64,000 nucleotides of DNA from positions 11,258,120-11,322,119 of the forward strand of contig JABAKD010000002.1 in NCBI GenBank assembly GCA_012845835.1, written 5' to 3'. Source of the DNA: Undaria pinnatifida. Its lineage: Eukaryota; Sar; Phaeophyceae; Laminariales; Alariaceae. Each line of letters opens with the position of its first letter. The stretch's first letter is position 1. Below the pieces are notes generated by a model. It was not told where the DNA came from, did not search any database, and saw only the letters and a program-made list of their open reading frames with translations. Shown here one piece after another: positions 45,901-57,900 of the stretch. The position numbers were made by a program, and so were the translations under genes.

Positions 45901-48900
45901 GCACTTGCATAGGGGTGATTTTATGCGTTTCGCGAAACGTGCCGCATCCTAGTTTTCCACTCTTCCAAATATCTTGGAAGAGAAACAACGTTTTTTTTCT
46001 CTCGAGAATTCCATCCTTATCATCCACTGACTTGAAAAAAAATTAAGGCGCACCCCAATGAATAAGCCGACAGCCTAGGTATAAAATATAAGCCACAAGA
46101 CATCCAAGACATTCCAACGATAGTGGGGAGTGTATTATTCATTTTTTGAGGAGCCTCGTCAGTCAGAAATATTCACACCTCGGACAGATCACCGATTCCT
46201 ACCTGATTATCTAGATATCTCATGGCTGGTCTGTATGGTTTATAGATCGTGTTGCCGGGTGCGAGCCGTTCGATGTGTAGAATCTAGCCCATGTTTCCTG
46301 GGTTGGATCTGTACTGGATAGATACAGATCCACCATAACATATCATAACGCCAGATACGGGATGTACTGTAGTTGATCTATATGAGGTGTTTAGATCGTG
46401 ATCTGTCAGAGGCGTGGAAATAGTTTTTGGCAAAAACTGCTACCCCTATCGAGGCCGGTGTCTATCACTCAACCTTAGCATTCAACAACGAGTCCCGTTA
46501 GGCATGGCAGAAGGAGCTTCGAACGGTTGTTGGACGCCGAATGCTTATTTTTCGGAGTGTTGTATGGACGTCTTGGGCGTCGCCCTAGCGTTACCAGGCA
46601 AATGCTTGGAAGTTATGGTCGTCTTGGGCCGTCGTCCTGCATTACCAGGCATATTCTTGGCAGATTCCGCGATAATGAACGTTTTTTTCCCGTGTGTTTT
46701 ATGGTCGTCTTGAGCCGTCGTCCCGCCAAACCAAGCAAAATTCTTGGAAGATTTCCACGACAGTTACGAATGTTTTTTTGCCGTTTGTTTTATCGTCGTC
46801 TTGGGCCGTCGTCCTGCAAAAGCAGGCGAATTCTTGGGATTTCCACGGAAATAGCAAACGGTTTCTCGCCCACGGCGTTTCCGCCATCTACCGTCCGTGT
46901 GCCAGTATTTATCGAAAAATATTGCATCTCTGAAACAAACCAATTGCACTTGCTGTCGCAGATGCGGGGATGTTTTAGAACGTGTTTGGTGTTCTTTGAA
47001 ACCCATCGTTTGATTTAGATATAGGTGCGTTTTGGGGCTAAGTGTTCTTTGAAACCGAGTGTTTTTTGGCGTGTGTTTCATGATCGTCTTTAGTGTGTTG
47101 TGTCGTTTGAACCTGAGTTTTTTTTTTTACGTGGTTTCTGTGTGTTTTCTTTTCGTCGTCTTGCTGCAATCAGGCAAGTTCTTGGAGGGGTCGACGACGA
47201 TCACGAACGGTTTCACGCACGCCATCTCAACCGGTAACTGGGTGCTCAAGCGATTCAAGGTCGACAGACAGGGGGTTACGCAGGTGCACCTAAACTGTTG
47301 AGCCCATTTAGTACTTGCTGCGGTACTCACGTGCTAAACAAGTGTTGTTCTTTCTGAAGTGCACCCACGGTATTCGCGACAAAGTGACTTGGAATCAGTG
47401 TATATTTTTTTCCAGTTCTAAACGTGTTTATGATTTTGTTGCTTTTGGTGCTCTTCCCGCGACCACAATGAAAACAGCACCAAAGCTGTACATACTTTAT
47501 GGCAGGGGGAGCACTTTTAGCTTTTAGGGACTCACTTTTTCGGTTTCTTGGGTTTCGCGACATTCGCCAGCATGGAACTGTTTGCTACCCTGTCCCAACA
47601 AACCATTTTTTTTAAAAAGCTTTTTGAGTGAGGTGCCAGGCCACTTGCGCGAGTAGCCTTATCTAGGTAAGAGAAAAGGGCGGGTGTAATAGACTACCAG
47701 GTAGGCTATTGACTCGTCGGACTGGCCGGTATTACTTGCTTTTTTTTGTCTAGTTTTCAAGAGCTTCTCCCTCCGTTTTTAACTTGCGGCACCCCCGGGA
47801 TCTCACGCCAACAACATCCCGAAGGGGAACCTTGTACTATGTAATACTATATAATATAGTATTAATAGTTTCATGATACTCTAACACCGTAGCCTCGGTC
47901 ACAGTAAAGTAAGCAGTACCTGGTAAACCCGTACGTGCTTCGTAGTACCTGGCATTTTTGTGTGTTTGAGTTATTGTCCCTTCCTCTGCCGGCGCTTGCT
48001 GCTTAAGGGTCAACACCTTTTTTCGCTCTGGAGTCCCAATAGCCAGCCCCAGATTTTTTTTATCCATCGCGTTTGCCCTCCAGCTCAAGTCGTAAGAGGT
48101 TTTACCCTCGGCGACCTTCTGGACAAGGTCATGGTCACGGGGGTATTCCTTTCTATCTCCCAGTACTTGCCTTCGCTTTCTTTTTATGTCGCATATGGCT
48201 GCTCAGCATTCCCACTTTTCAGCTTTTTATTCTCGTCGATTTTCATTGAATTTCCAAAATAGACGCCTTTGGGTGGGGCGGTTATTTTGGTGCATTCCGA
48301 TATACAGAAGGCGCCTTCCAGTAGGAAACGTCAAGTTTTGAGTTGTGTCGAGGCTCGATTTCTTGTTTTGTAGACACCGTTGATTGAGCACAAGGCCCTG
48401 AGCGCCGTTTCTTCTGTCAAATTTCTTATTTATCGTGAGAAAACGAGCCTCAACTTCTTACCAACGATTTTCTTGACCGTTTTGGAACTACCCGCTTTTC
48501 TTCGGGGCAAACTACTTGGACTATGTGTGGGATTTGTTTCCAGTAGCATGGAGATTAAGCGCGGTCATACATATAGCACCAGTATAGCGAACTAAACGCG
48601 ACAAACTAACTCTGCCTAGCATTTGGTGCTACCCTACCGAAGTTGTTTCGAGGCTAAGCTTCCATTTTCGTCCTTGGAAATGCCGATTCTTGAGGTACAT
48701 ATTGCCTTTAGAGTGGCTTTTAGCGACGAGCTGATATTTGCTTGACACTTTGCACTTTCCAGGTTCTCTCGAAACTGAGCTTCATTTCGTCTGTGATGGG
48801 CATGACTGTTGCTACGATACGCATTGCCTTTTAGAGAAGGTTTTAGTGACGAGTTGAGCTCTACTTAGCGTTTTGTGCTAGCCTAGTCAGGTTATTTCGA

Positions 48901-51900
48901 GGCTGGGCTTCGTTTCGCCACCTTGTCTTTACATCAAGTTTGGTGACGAGCTGGGGCCTGCCTAATACTTACGTGCTACCTTGCCCAGGTTCTATCGAGG
49001 CTGAGCTTCATTTCGTCGCTGGGGATGATGACGAGAGTCGACTCGCAGTTCCAGAAAGAGCGGAAGGTGTCCGGGCCTCGAGCACTCCAGCCCAGCCAGT
49101 GGGGAATGCTCTGTCCCGCCGACACTCCGGAGGGAGAAAGCTGCGGTCTGGTTAAGAACCTCGGTGAGGGTCGAGAACGGAGTGTGTGCAAATCGTGCTT
49201 CGCGTGTGCGTGTGTTGTGTGAATCCAATTAGATCGTTCTTGTTACTCATGGATGTCCGGCACACCCCAGCATCCGTGCAGTCAGGTTGGAAACCTTGGT
49301 GAGATTCGAGAACGGAGCGTGCGCAAATCGTGCTTCGCGTGTGTGTTGTGTGTTGATCACATTCAACAGGGCTTTAGAGGGCGTAGCCCGAAAAAGGTGT
49401 ATCTCCTTCCCATCGGCTCGAAAGCAACGCCCCATCTCTTTCGTTAAACGACTTTCCTCGCTCCCCCTCTCCTCTCCGACCTAACCGTCGCGCCATTCCA
49501 GCGCTATTGCTCGACCGGCATTCCGAAAACGTCTTTGATTTTATCGTGCCTTGAATTCGCCTCGCCTTCGATCGTTCACACGTGCTACGATACGGGCAGT
49601 TTTTTTTGGCGAAAGACTTTCCTGAATGACTGGGTTACTTAACCCAGATTCGTCGAAACAAAAATACAACTTGTTTTGCAATATCAATCGTTGTTTATAT
49701 GGATTTTTTTCACCTTATAGGAGCACGCTTTCGTCATTTGATCACCGTCCGTTTTTTTCGGGCGTGGTATGGGTGTCCTCAAATAAACACAACCTCAGCA
49801 GTTTAGGGTGCACCTTCGTCGCGGCACGCATACGTCCAATCGTATGAATAAAAGCTATCCTGATCGCCTTTTCCGCCCTCCCTCCCCTTCTTGGCCCTTC
49901 CATGGACTATGATACAACAGCGCTGCTTGCGCACGTGACTTCTGACCAGGAGACAGGGCCGGTGCTGCGGCTGTGCTACGATCTGGGAGTAGAGGACGTG
50001 GCAAGATTGTCTGGGGGCGAGGTCAACGGTCGCCACTCGTCGCTGGTCTTTCTTAACGGTTCTATCGTCGGCGCGACCGGGTGCGTTGTTGTATGCCAGT
50101 GTATACAATCTTCCAAGGATATGTTCTGTATGGTTTGTGGATTCCGGGTAAGGGTATGGGAGTCTTACAGAACTTCCAGAAGTTTCGTGTGCGGGTATGA
50201 AAGTGTTACAGAACTTGCACAAGTTCCGGGCATTGTGGCACAGGAGTACGGAACTCGCAGAAGTTCCGGGCGGGTACAAAATTGCTGTACCCGTACCCCG
50301 GGTATTGCGGCACTGGGCGTACAAAACTCACAGAAGTTCCGGGTACTGGTGTGAATGTCCAACAGAAGTCACAAAAGTTCCGGGTACGGGTATGAAAGTC
50401 TTACAGAACTTCCAGAAGTTCCGGGCAGGTATGAAGATGCTGCACCCGTACACCCCGGGTATCTGTTGCACTGGCGTACAGAACTTACAGAAGTTCCGCG
50501 TACGGGTAATACCCAGGTAAATACACGGCCTCGGGGGAGGAGTTCGATTTGAAAGGGAGAATTCGATCGAACTTGCATGGCATGTTCTCACTGGACCATC
50601 GTCCCCGAGGCAATCCGTCGTAGCTTTGAGAGCTATCGACAATCACCACCGAGGCGATACATCGTGAACCTCAACGAGCGTCGACCAGGGCAACAGCCGC
50701 GCTCACGTCTACTGTTCTGTAACAGATCATACCATAGCGTGCCCCGACAGTGGTGCGTAAAAAAACATGATGCCGGTCGCAAGCCCTATTTTACCACCAG
50801 CTCGTTAAGCCAGGTAAGTGCCACGACAAAGAAGCGAAGCTACCCAAAACACAGAGGATACTTCAAGCCTTCGATGATAGCGAGATCTGCATTATTCCGA
50901 TCGGAAAAAAACATTGACCATACGCAATATGTGGTTTCCAAATAGGACGCAAATTCTTATGTTTCCACCAAATCGAATCGATTCAATACGATTCATAAAA
51001 AAAGAACATTTTTGATTCAAAAGTGTCCTTGGTTAATACGTGTCTTTAGAAACGAAAGAAACATGAACAGGTAGGTGCTATTATTATATGATACGTACCA
51101 GGGTTTAATTAGGTGGTGAAATGTTGCGCAGTTGCACCAATTTTCTGATACATCGGCTTAACGCACCACGAAAAGAAGTAGATGTGCGGCAAGCTGCACC
51201 TCCGTTTTCGCCCCTCGCACCTTTTTAGGCCGCTGGCCCAACAAAATGTGCGGGTCTATTTCGCCAAAGGCGAGGAACAAATTGGAGTCTCTTTTCGCCA
51301 CAGACGCAAAAATATTGGGGCCTTTTTTTGTCATATTTTCGACAATTTCATCCTGAATTTCTTTGTGCCTTTCCTTTTTGAGCGAGCCAAGTTCAAAATG
51401 ATGACGGTTTTCTCTGTTCGAGGATGAAACAAAGCTTCAAATGCTCGCTAACACAGAGGAATAATAGGTGGTTTTAATGATTCGAATGGTTTTCGGCCGT
51501 GCTATCGCAGTAGAATGTAGCAGTACCTCTACATCAATGGTTCGAATGTAGCAGACGATCGAGTGCGAGCGCGGGTTCTCGGCCCAAACAAGATCAAGAC
51601 TCCTGGCAACAGCAAGCTCTTGGTGGCACGCCTTGAGCTCTTGGTGCAGCTATCTTTGTCGTACAGGAAACAATGCGTTGATCTGACAAAAAGGCTTGAC
51701 ATCCTTCGTGAAGCGGCTGTTATATTTTCGACGATGCCCTTACAAGGCGCAAGTAACAAACACTGGAACGGACGAGAAAGATATTTCGTTTTGGGCTGCG
51801 ACGATAGCGTTGTATAGCAATTGTATAGCAGCTTTTGTATAGTTTGTGAGATAGCGAAGGCGAATTTCTGCAGGCTTCTACGAAAAATGCGGTGATAAGG

Positions 51901-54900
51901 GGGCGGATCAATTGATTTCAACATTTTGAAGATTCCTCAGGGTTGACCTGCGCGCTGACGTCCATGCAGTTCTGTGCAAAAGGTTCTCTCTGTGCTTGTT
52001 TCTGTGTTCTTTGCAAGACGAGTGAATGAGACGCGCATTTTGAGTAAATTTACGCACATACACCCGAAACTAATTAAAATCCTGACACGTACTGCTGTTC
52101 GGTGTTCGGTTTGTGTCTGACAAGAGATGACATCATAATGCATACACTATTGGGATTAAACCTGAATACATACAGGGCTTTCCGGGTATTGTAACAAAGG
52201 TATACCCGTACCCCGGGTATTGTGCCATAGTCTTACATGAGTTACAGAAGTTCCGGGTAAGGGTATGGGGACCTTACAGAACTTCCAGAAGCTCCGGGTA
52301 CGGGTACGGAAGTCTTGCAGAACTTCCAGATTTTCCGGTATTGTGGCACGGGCGTACAGAACTTACAGAAGTTCCGGGTACGGGTATGAATGTCGTACAT
52401 AACTTCCAGAAGCTTCGGGTACGGGTATGAATGTCCTACATAACCTATAGAAGTTCTTTGTTGGGTAATACCCGGGGTAAATACCCCGGGTATGGTTTTA
52501 CGTACCCTACAGAACACAACCTTGCGATCTTCTTCGGGATGGGGGGTTTTATGAAATCCCGGGGGTGTCCTGAGTTAAAATCGGGGACAACACTTCATTG
52601 AAAACTGAAGAAAAAACAACTAGCCGGCCCGCAAGTTACCCGGCATGTAGCACCGGCCAGCCCCAACGAGGTTATAGGTTGGTTTATGATGTCCTCCGAT
52701 GGATGGGTAAGAATGCATCTTAAGGTTACCATGCATTCCCGTGTTGTCGTATGCGTATTGTGTTATGTCACGTGTCAATTTGAATCGTCATGCTTCTCGT
52801 TTTTTTAGCGCTGTATTGCGTTGTGTTGTGTTGTGTTGTGCTGGGTTGGGTTGGGTTTTGTTTGGTTGTGTTGTGTTGTGTTGTGTTCTTTTTGTTTCGT
52901 TTGCTTTTGCTGTGTAGTCGCGGGTGTTGATATCTTGTGTATGAAGTGTTAATAGCTTCCTGCAATAGAACGAGTGCATTGTCGCTGGCGTGCAGCGGTT
53001 TTCTCTTGCTACCAAGAAACGTGCACGTGTCCTGCAGCAGGTCTTGTATGAGGTAGTGGTGGCGAGCAAGGTCAAAACATACTTCCTCTTTTGTTTGTCC
53101 TTTTTTAGTTCGTTTTTGATATCTTACGTTTCGGGATTTGTACATTATTAGATATTATACCATAGTGACCAGTAGTTTCTCAACGAACATATCGTGGGAG
53201 CGACTGGGTGCGCTGTCGCCCGCATGCAACGATTTTCTCTAGTACCAAGATTGAAGGTAAAAGTGTCATGCGGTACTCGTAGGGGTATAGGTGTGGCGAT
53301 CGACATGTTATAGCATTTTGAAGTCTTGCCGCGGCATCGTTGTCGGGTGCAGATCCCGAACGTGTGCGAGCGACGAATCTCAATCCGTTAGCATTGGTGT
53401 GACAATTTTGACGTGTTTTAGCGTGTTGAAGAAGCTTTGCCGCGGTGCACATGTTGTCGACTGCGGATGCCAAACGCGTTTGTACAACCCTCGTTCAAGG
53501 GACATCGCGGTGTGTTCGGTGTTTGTTGTGACAATTTTAACGTGTCATTGCGTTTGGAAGCGGTCTTGCCGCGGTGTATATCATCGTCGAGTGTGGATGC
53601 GGAAGGTGTGCGACTCACTCTCGCCCCGCGTTTCGATACAGGCACCCGCACCTGCTGGCGAACAAGATCCGCTTCCTACGGAGAAAAGGCATGGTGGGCG
53701 AGTTCGTTAGCGTGTACCTTCACTCGGTTCGAAGAGCTGTCTACATCGCCAGGTACGCTTTTCCGCCCGTCCGACGGCCAAGCTCGCATTTTCTTGTCTT
53801 GGTGTGTGTTAACAACAGCCTCTAGTGGTTGTACCGATAGAAGTGCATGCAGATTGCAGCGTGCTGCACCGGGGGGAGGAGATGCGCTGAACCCTGACGT
53901 GCGGGACTGTTAGGTGGCGGATTCTATGTCACCGACTAGTGTTGGTTATACTAATACTTCGAAGTAGTAACTATTATTAATATTACAAGGACTCCGCATG
54001 GGTGCCGGCATACGCCGGCACCCGTGCTTCGGGTAGGGCAGGGCAGCACTTCGAATTGTTCGATTCAATTCTTGGTAGAGTAAAAAAAGTCACCACACAC
54101 AATCGCAGTCTGCGCGTTCAGTATGTAAGGTAATGCCAAGAGTTCGGTATAGACTAACAATCATAACAATCTATTAATAGCTACCGTTTTTCAAGCGTCC
54201 GATCCCGAGCTTCATTCATCAGATTTCGATCGGATAATCCGAGCACACGCCGACTGACCCTTTAGTCTGGCGACGTAACGTGTCGATTGCGTTTCTTATG
54301 ATATTTTTACTCAATCAAGCATCCGGGGCCAGTAAGGTGACTGACCAAGTCCGCTACGTATGATTAGAGAAGTTGTACATGGGCCAATTGCATAATTCTG
54401 CAGTCAGTCCAGATCGAGTCCATCGGTGCAGCTTGCTTGGGTATCGTATTATTACAGCAGCAGTAATACACTTTGCTTCTTTTTTTTCCCCATCCCACTT
54501 ATTGTGATGCTGGCATTACTCTCGCCCTCCGAGTACTATAACTTAGATCCGGGGTCATATAGCGGGCTCCCCTCCCCCCTCCCCACTACGGTACCTGCCC
54601 TAATTTTTATCGCGAGAAGAATTCGGCATTTTCTTCCCTCGTCGATTGGCATCGATTTGTACCTACCCACGCTGCTAGGCTGTTTCAGCAGTTAGTTGAT
54701 CCTTTTTTTCCCAGTTATGTCTGCAGACAAATAAACAACAAAGCTCACAACGGTGGTTATCTAACTCAAGGTCCAACGCTAGTATTAATAGCAGTAGTAT
54801 TCGAGTGTAATCCCACTTAACCACCGGGGCGACCGGCTCTATATCACTCGCTGCCTCGGTGGCGTATCAGGTTATATTCTTGGGCCTGGTATTATAGGTC

Positions 54901-57900
54901 AGCTTCGTGAGTTTGAATGCCCCCGAGTGCGTACTCGTATGAATTTTCGTCTTGCGCACTCATTGACTTTTGCGGAAAGCGCGAGAGCGTGAGTTAGCAA
55001 CACTCGATGAAAAGTCGACGATCGGTGGGTGCTGAACCCTATGCGCCAAAAAAAATGAAGGCAATAACCGGGGGAGGGAAGGGAAGGACGACACCTGTGA
55101 CCATGGCTTGTATGTCCAGAAGCTGGAAAGTAGCAGTGTGCCAAAAAAAAAAAAACTAGAAGAGATGATCAATCAGCAATCAGCAGCAAGGAGCACGTCA
55201 AGTACGAAGCAACACAAACTTATTTATCAGTTACGTATCAACACGACCGCTTGCATTTGACCGGCAAACGACCACAGCAACGGAGTCAGGGACCGCAGCA
55301 AACAGCAAAGCACGCCATCCCCACACATTTCTCCAAAGAGTCTTCTCGGGGAAAAAAAACACCTAACAAAGCTCTACGGGGACGAATGCATGACACCACT
55401 GGTTTCTTCGGTAGATACTGTCTACTTACTACCACCTTCGCGTGGCGCAGCTTAACAACAGGAGGAGCTGGTATAATACAACCCTCGAGGCCCCGGGGAC
55501 GCAGCCACTCGCAATGCTGCTGTGTGGCTTTTCCTGGCGCAGTGATCGTAATCACTAATACCTCCTCGTTTAGTCATGCGTGCGCTTGCCACGTCTATAT
55601 CCATGTATGTATGTACGTGTACCTACCGAACTTCAGTAAACAAATGTACTACTACTATGATCCCTACCGCAGTACCATGGGGATTTTTTTACAGTAATAT
55701 TATTATTTGTTTTGGGACAAAATATGATGCCAATTTGGAAATAATGTCTCGCCAAGTTTTATTTTATCAACCTCTCCATACATCCAGATCCGAAGAATAA
55801 CTGGAGAGTACCGTTCAAAATACTAAATTTTGCGCGCTTCTCGCTTGGACGGCGGTCTTTGTACAAAGTGATTTAATCGGGAAATGCTACAGCACTGCCC
55901 ACTCAGCGATACTTCATCACTTGACTCAGTAGCTCAGTGGGTAGTGCTACTACATACATATATGTTAAACTACCTAAACAATCATACTCAATGTTGTAAG
56001 CGCGCACGCTTGAAAATGACAAACATGAAGTCGGTGAGAATCGAACTGACGACACATAGCACTACCCACTGTCACTTGACTCAGTAACACTCACAGTGAG
56101 TGGGTTATGCAAAAAACCAACCAAATATGTTTTCGAGTTCGTTAGTTAATTCTCACCGACTTCGTAAGAGGGATCTCCGGAGCTATCCCCTCTCCACGTA
56201 CTACAGTGAGTAGTACTCAGGAGAACACTAGCAACTATCATAACCATTCATAACGTCTCCAACGCGCACGCTCCTGAATACCAAATATGTGAGAATCGTA
56301 CTCACGACACATCCTTCGTTGGTTATATAGCACTATACCCACTGAGCCGAAAGTAAACGACACACAGCAGTAGTAGCTACGATAGGGCAAGCGCTTGGAG
56401 GCGGCCATGACAAAAGCATCGTCGGGAAGAAATGTAGATACCAATTTGGAAATTACGCCAATTTGGAAATGTTGTCCCTTACTTATTCGTTCAAGCTCTA
56501 CATATGCCAAGATCCAAGAATAGCTCGGGCGTCTACCGCCCAAAATACAAAAAAAACGCACTTTTCGCTTGTCTCGCTCAGCGTCTATCCGCGTTCACGT
56601 CGATGTGCCGAACGGACACGGCAGGGCGAGGGACGTTAGAGCCGCCCCCCGAAGACGGCGCTCGAACGAAGCTATTTGACCGAGATTCCAAGAATCGCAT
56701 ACTCCTCCTGCAGACGGTATTTGCGTAATAAGGTCGCGCAAAAGAACGGTTCTGAGCCTATCTATGTCAGGTTGACGTGTAGACCAAGCACGCTCAAAAT
56801 GAGAAACATAGCACCAAACGCGATCATATAAAAAGATGAAATAGAGCGATCTACTACTGGTAGAACACGCGTTCTTTTGGACGTATCATGTTCGTCTTGC
56901 AGCCTTTCTAATCTTCTTGCATGACATTCTTCACAACTACTCGCAATTTCCCGTGTTTTATTCGTTCAAGCCCTGCAGACGTCAAGCAAAACAACCGCAA
57001 TTGGGCTAGTTACTATTATTAGGTCGCGCAAAAAACCTTGGCCTATTGGGTCAAAGCCTACTAACTAAGCTCGCAATTATTTACGCGGTTGCAATTCGGC
57101 TGGTCATTTGCATCATATATGTTATCTAGGGATTTTTTTATTTGTTAATGAAGGGTGTCCGTCTAGAATTTTACTTCCTAAATAAAGTTGTATCCCCGCC
57201 TGAAGGCCCTTCGTTCCCGGCTGTAGGGGATCTTTCGCATATGCCGAAGTATATACGTGTACGAAAAGCACGTCATCGCTCACGCATCATTTATTTATTT
57301 ATTTCTGTAGGTTGCCCATCGTTGTTGTACGTTGTTGTTGGCGCGTACCCAATTAATATTTTATCAGATGTTATTTTTTCATGTGCGTATTCACCCGAAA
57401 TTATACACATTCTTCACAGCTCCTCCTGCAGACGTGAGTTGCGTAATAAGGTCGCGCAAAAATGCGATTTTGAGCCTATGTCAGGTTGACGTGCAGACCA
57501 AGCACGCTCGAAAGGAGAAACATCTCAACAGCACCAAACGCAATAATATAAAAAGACGAATTAGAGCGATCTACTACTGGTATTATAACACGCGCTCAAG
57601 CCCTGCAGACGTCAAGCAAAACAAACGCTCGAGACTATACCACCGCAAAATTCAAAACTTGAGCAACTACCAACCGTTTGGAAATGATGCCAATTTTGGA
57701 AATTATCCAGGCGCTGCAGGCGTTAAGATACAACCGAAGTCGCAACATTACCTCCTCAAAATACATTTTTTTTGCAACTTCTCCCTTGTCTCGCTCAGCA
57801 TCCATCCGCGTTCACGTTGAGGTGCCCAACGGATATGGAAGGGCGAGGGGCGTTGGAGCCGCCCCCCGAAGACTTTTACGTGTTTCATTCGTTCAAGCCC

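Larger units (their letters stand above)
47284..48988 (+). other. RPC2 intron 11
   Basis: 1.7 kb. Contains a foldback-arm copy (47720-47845), two TACCAGGTA motifs and the exon 12 echo array (48343-48930). Confidence 0.8.
50081..53641 (+). other. RPC2 intron 13
   Basis: 3.6 kb. Holds two blocks of the GAACTTCCAGAAGTTC repeat (50140-50520, 52180-52500), a family O arm (52535-52685), a TTGTG pentamer tract (52810-52890) and a ~130-bp tandem series leading to exon 14. Nothing recognisable from 50560 to 52170. Confidence 0.75.

Noticed and set aside
56230-56350. Functional tRNA gene
   Set aside because: T-arm and A box are present, but no matching acceptor stem or clear anticodon stem is visible, and related copies sit next to it; a SINE is the better reading.
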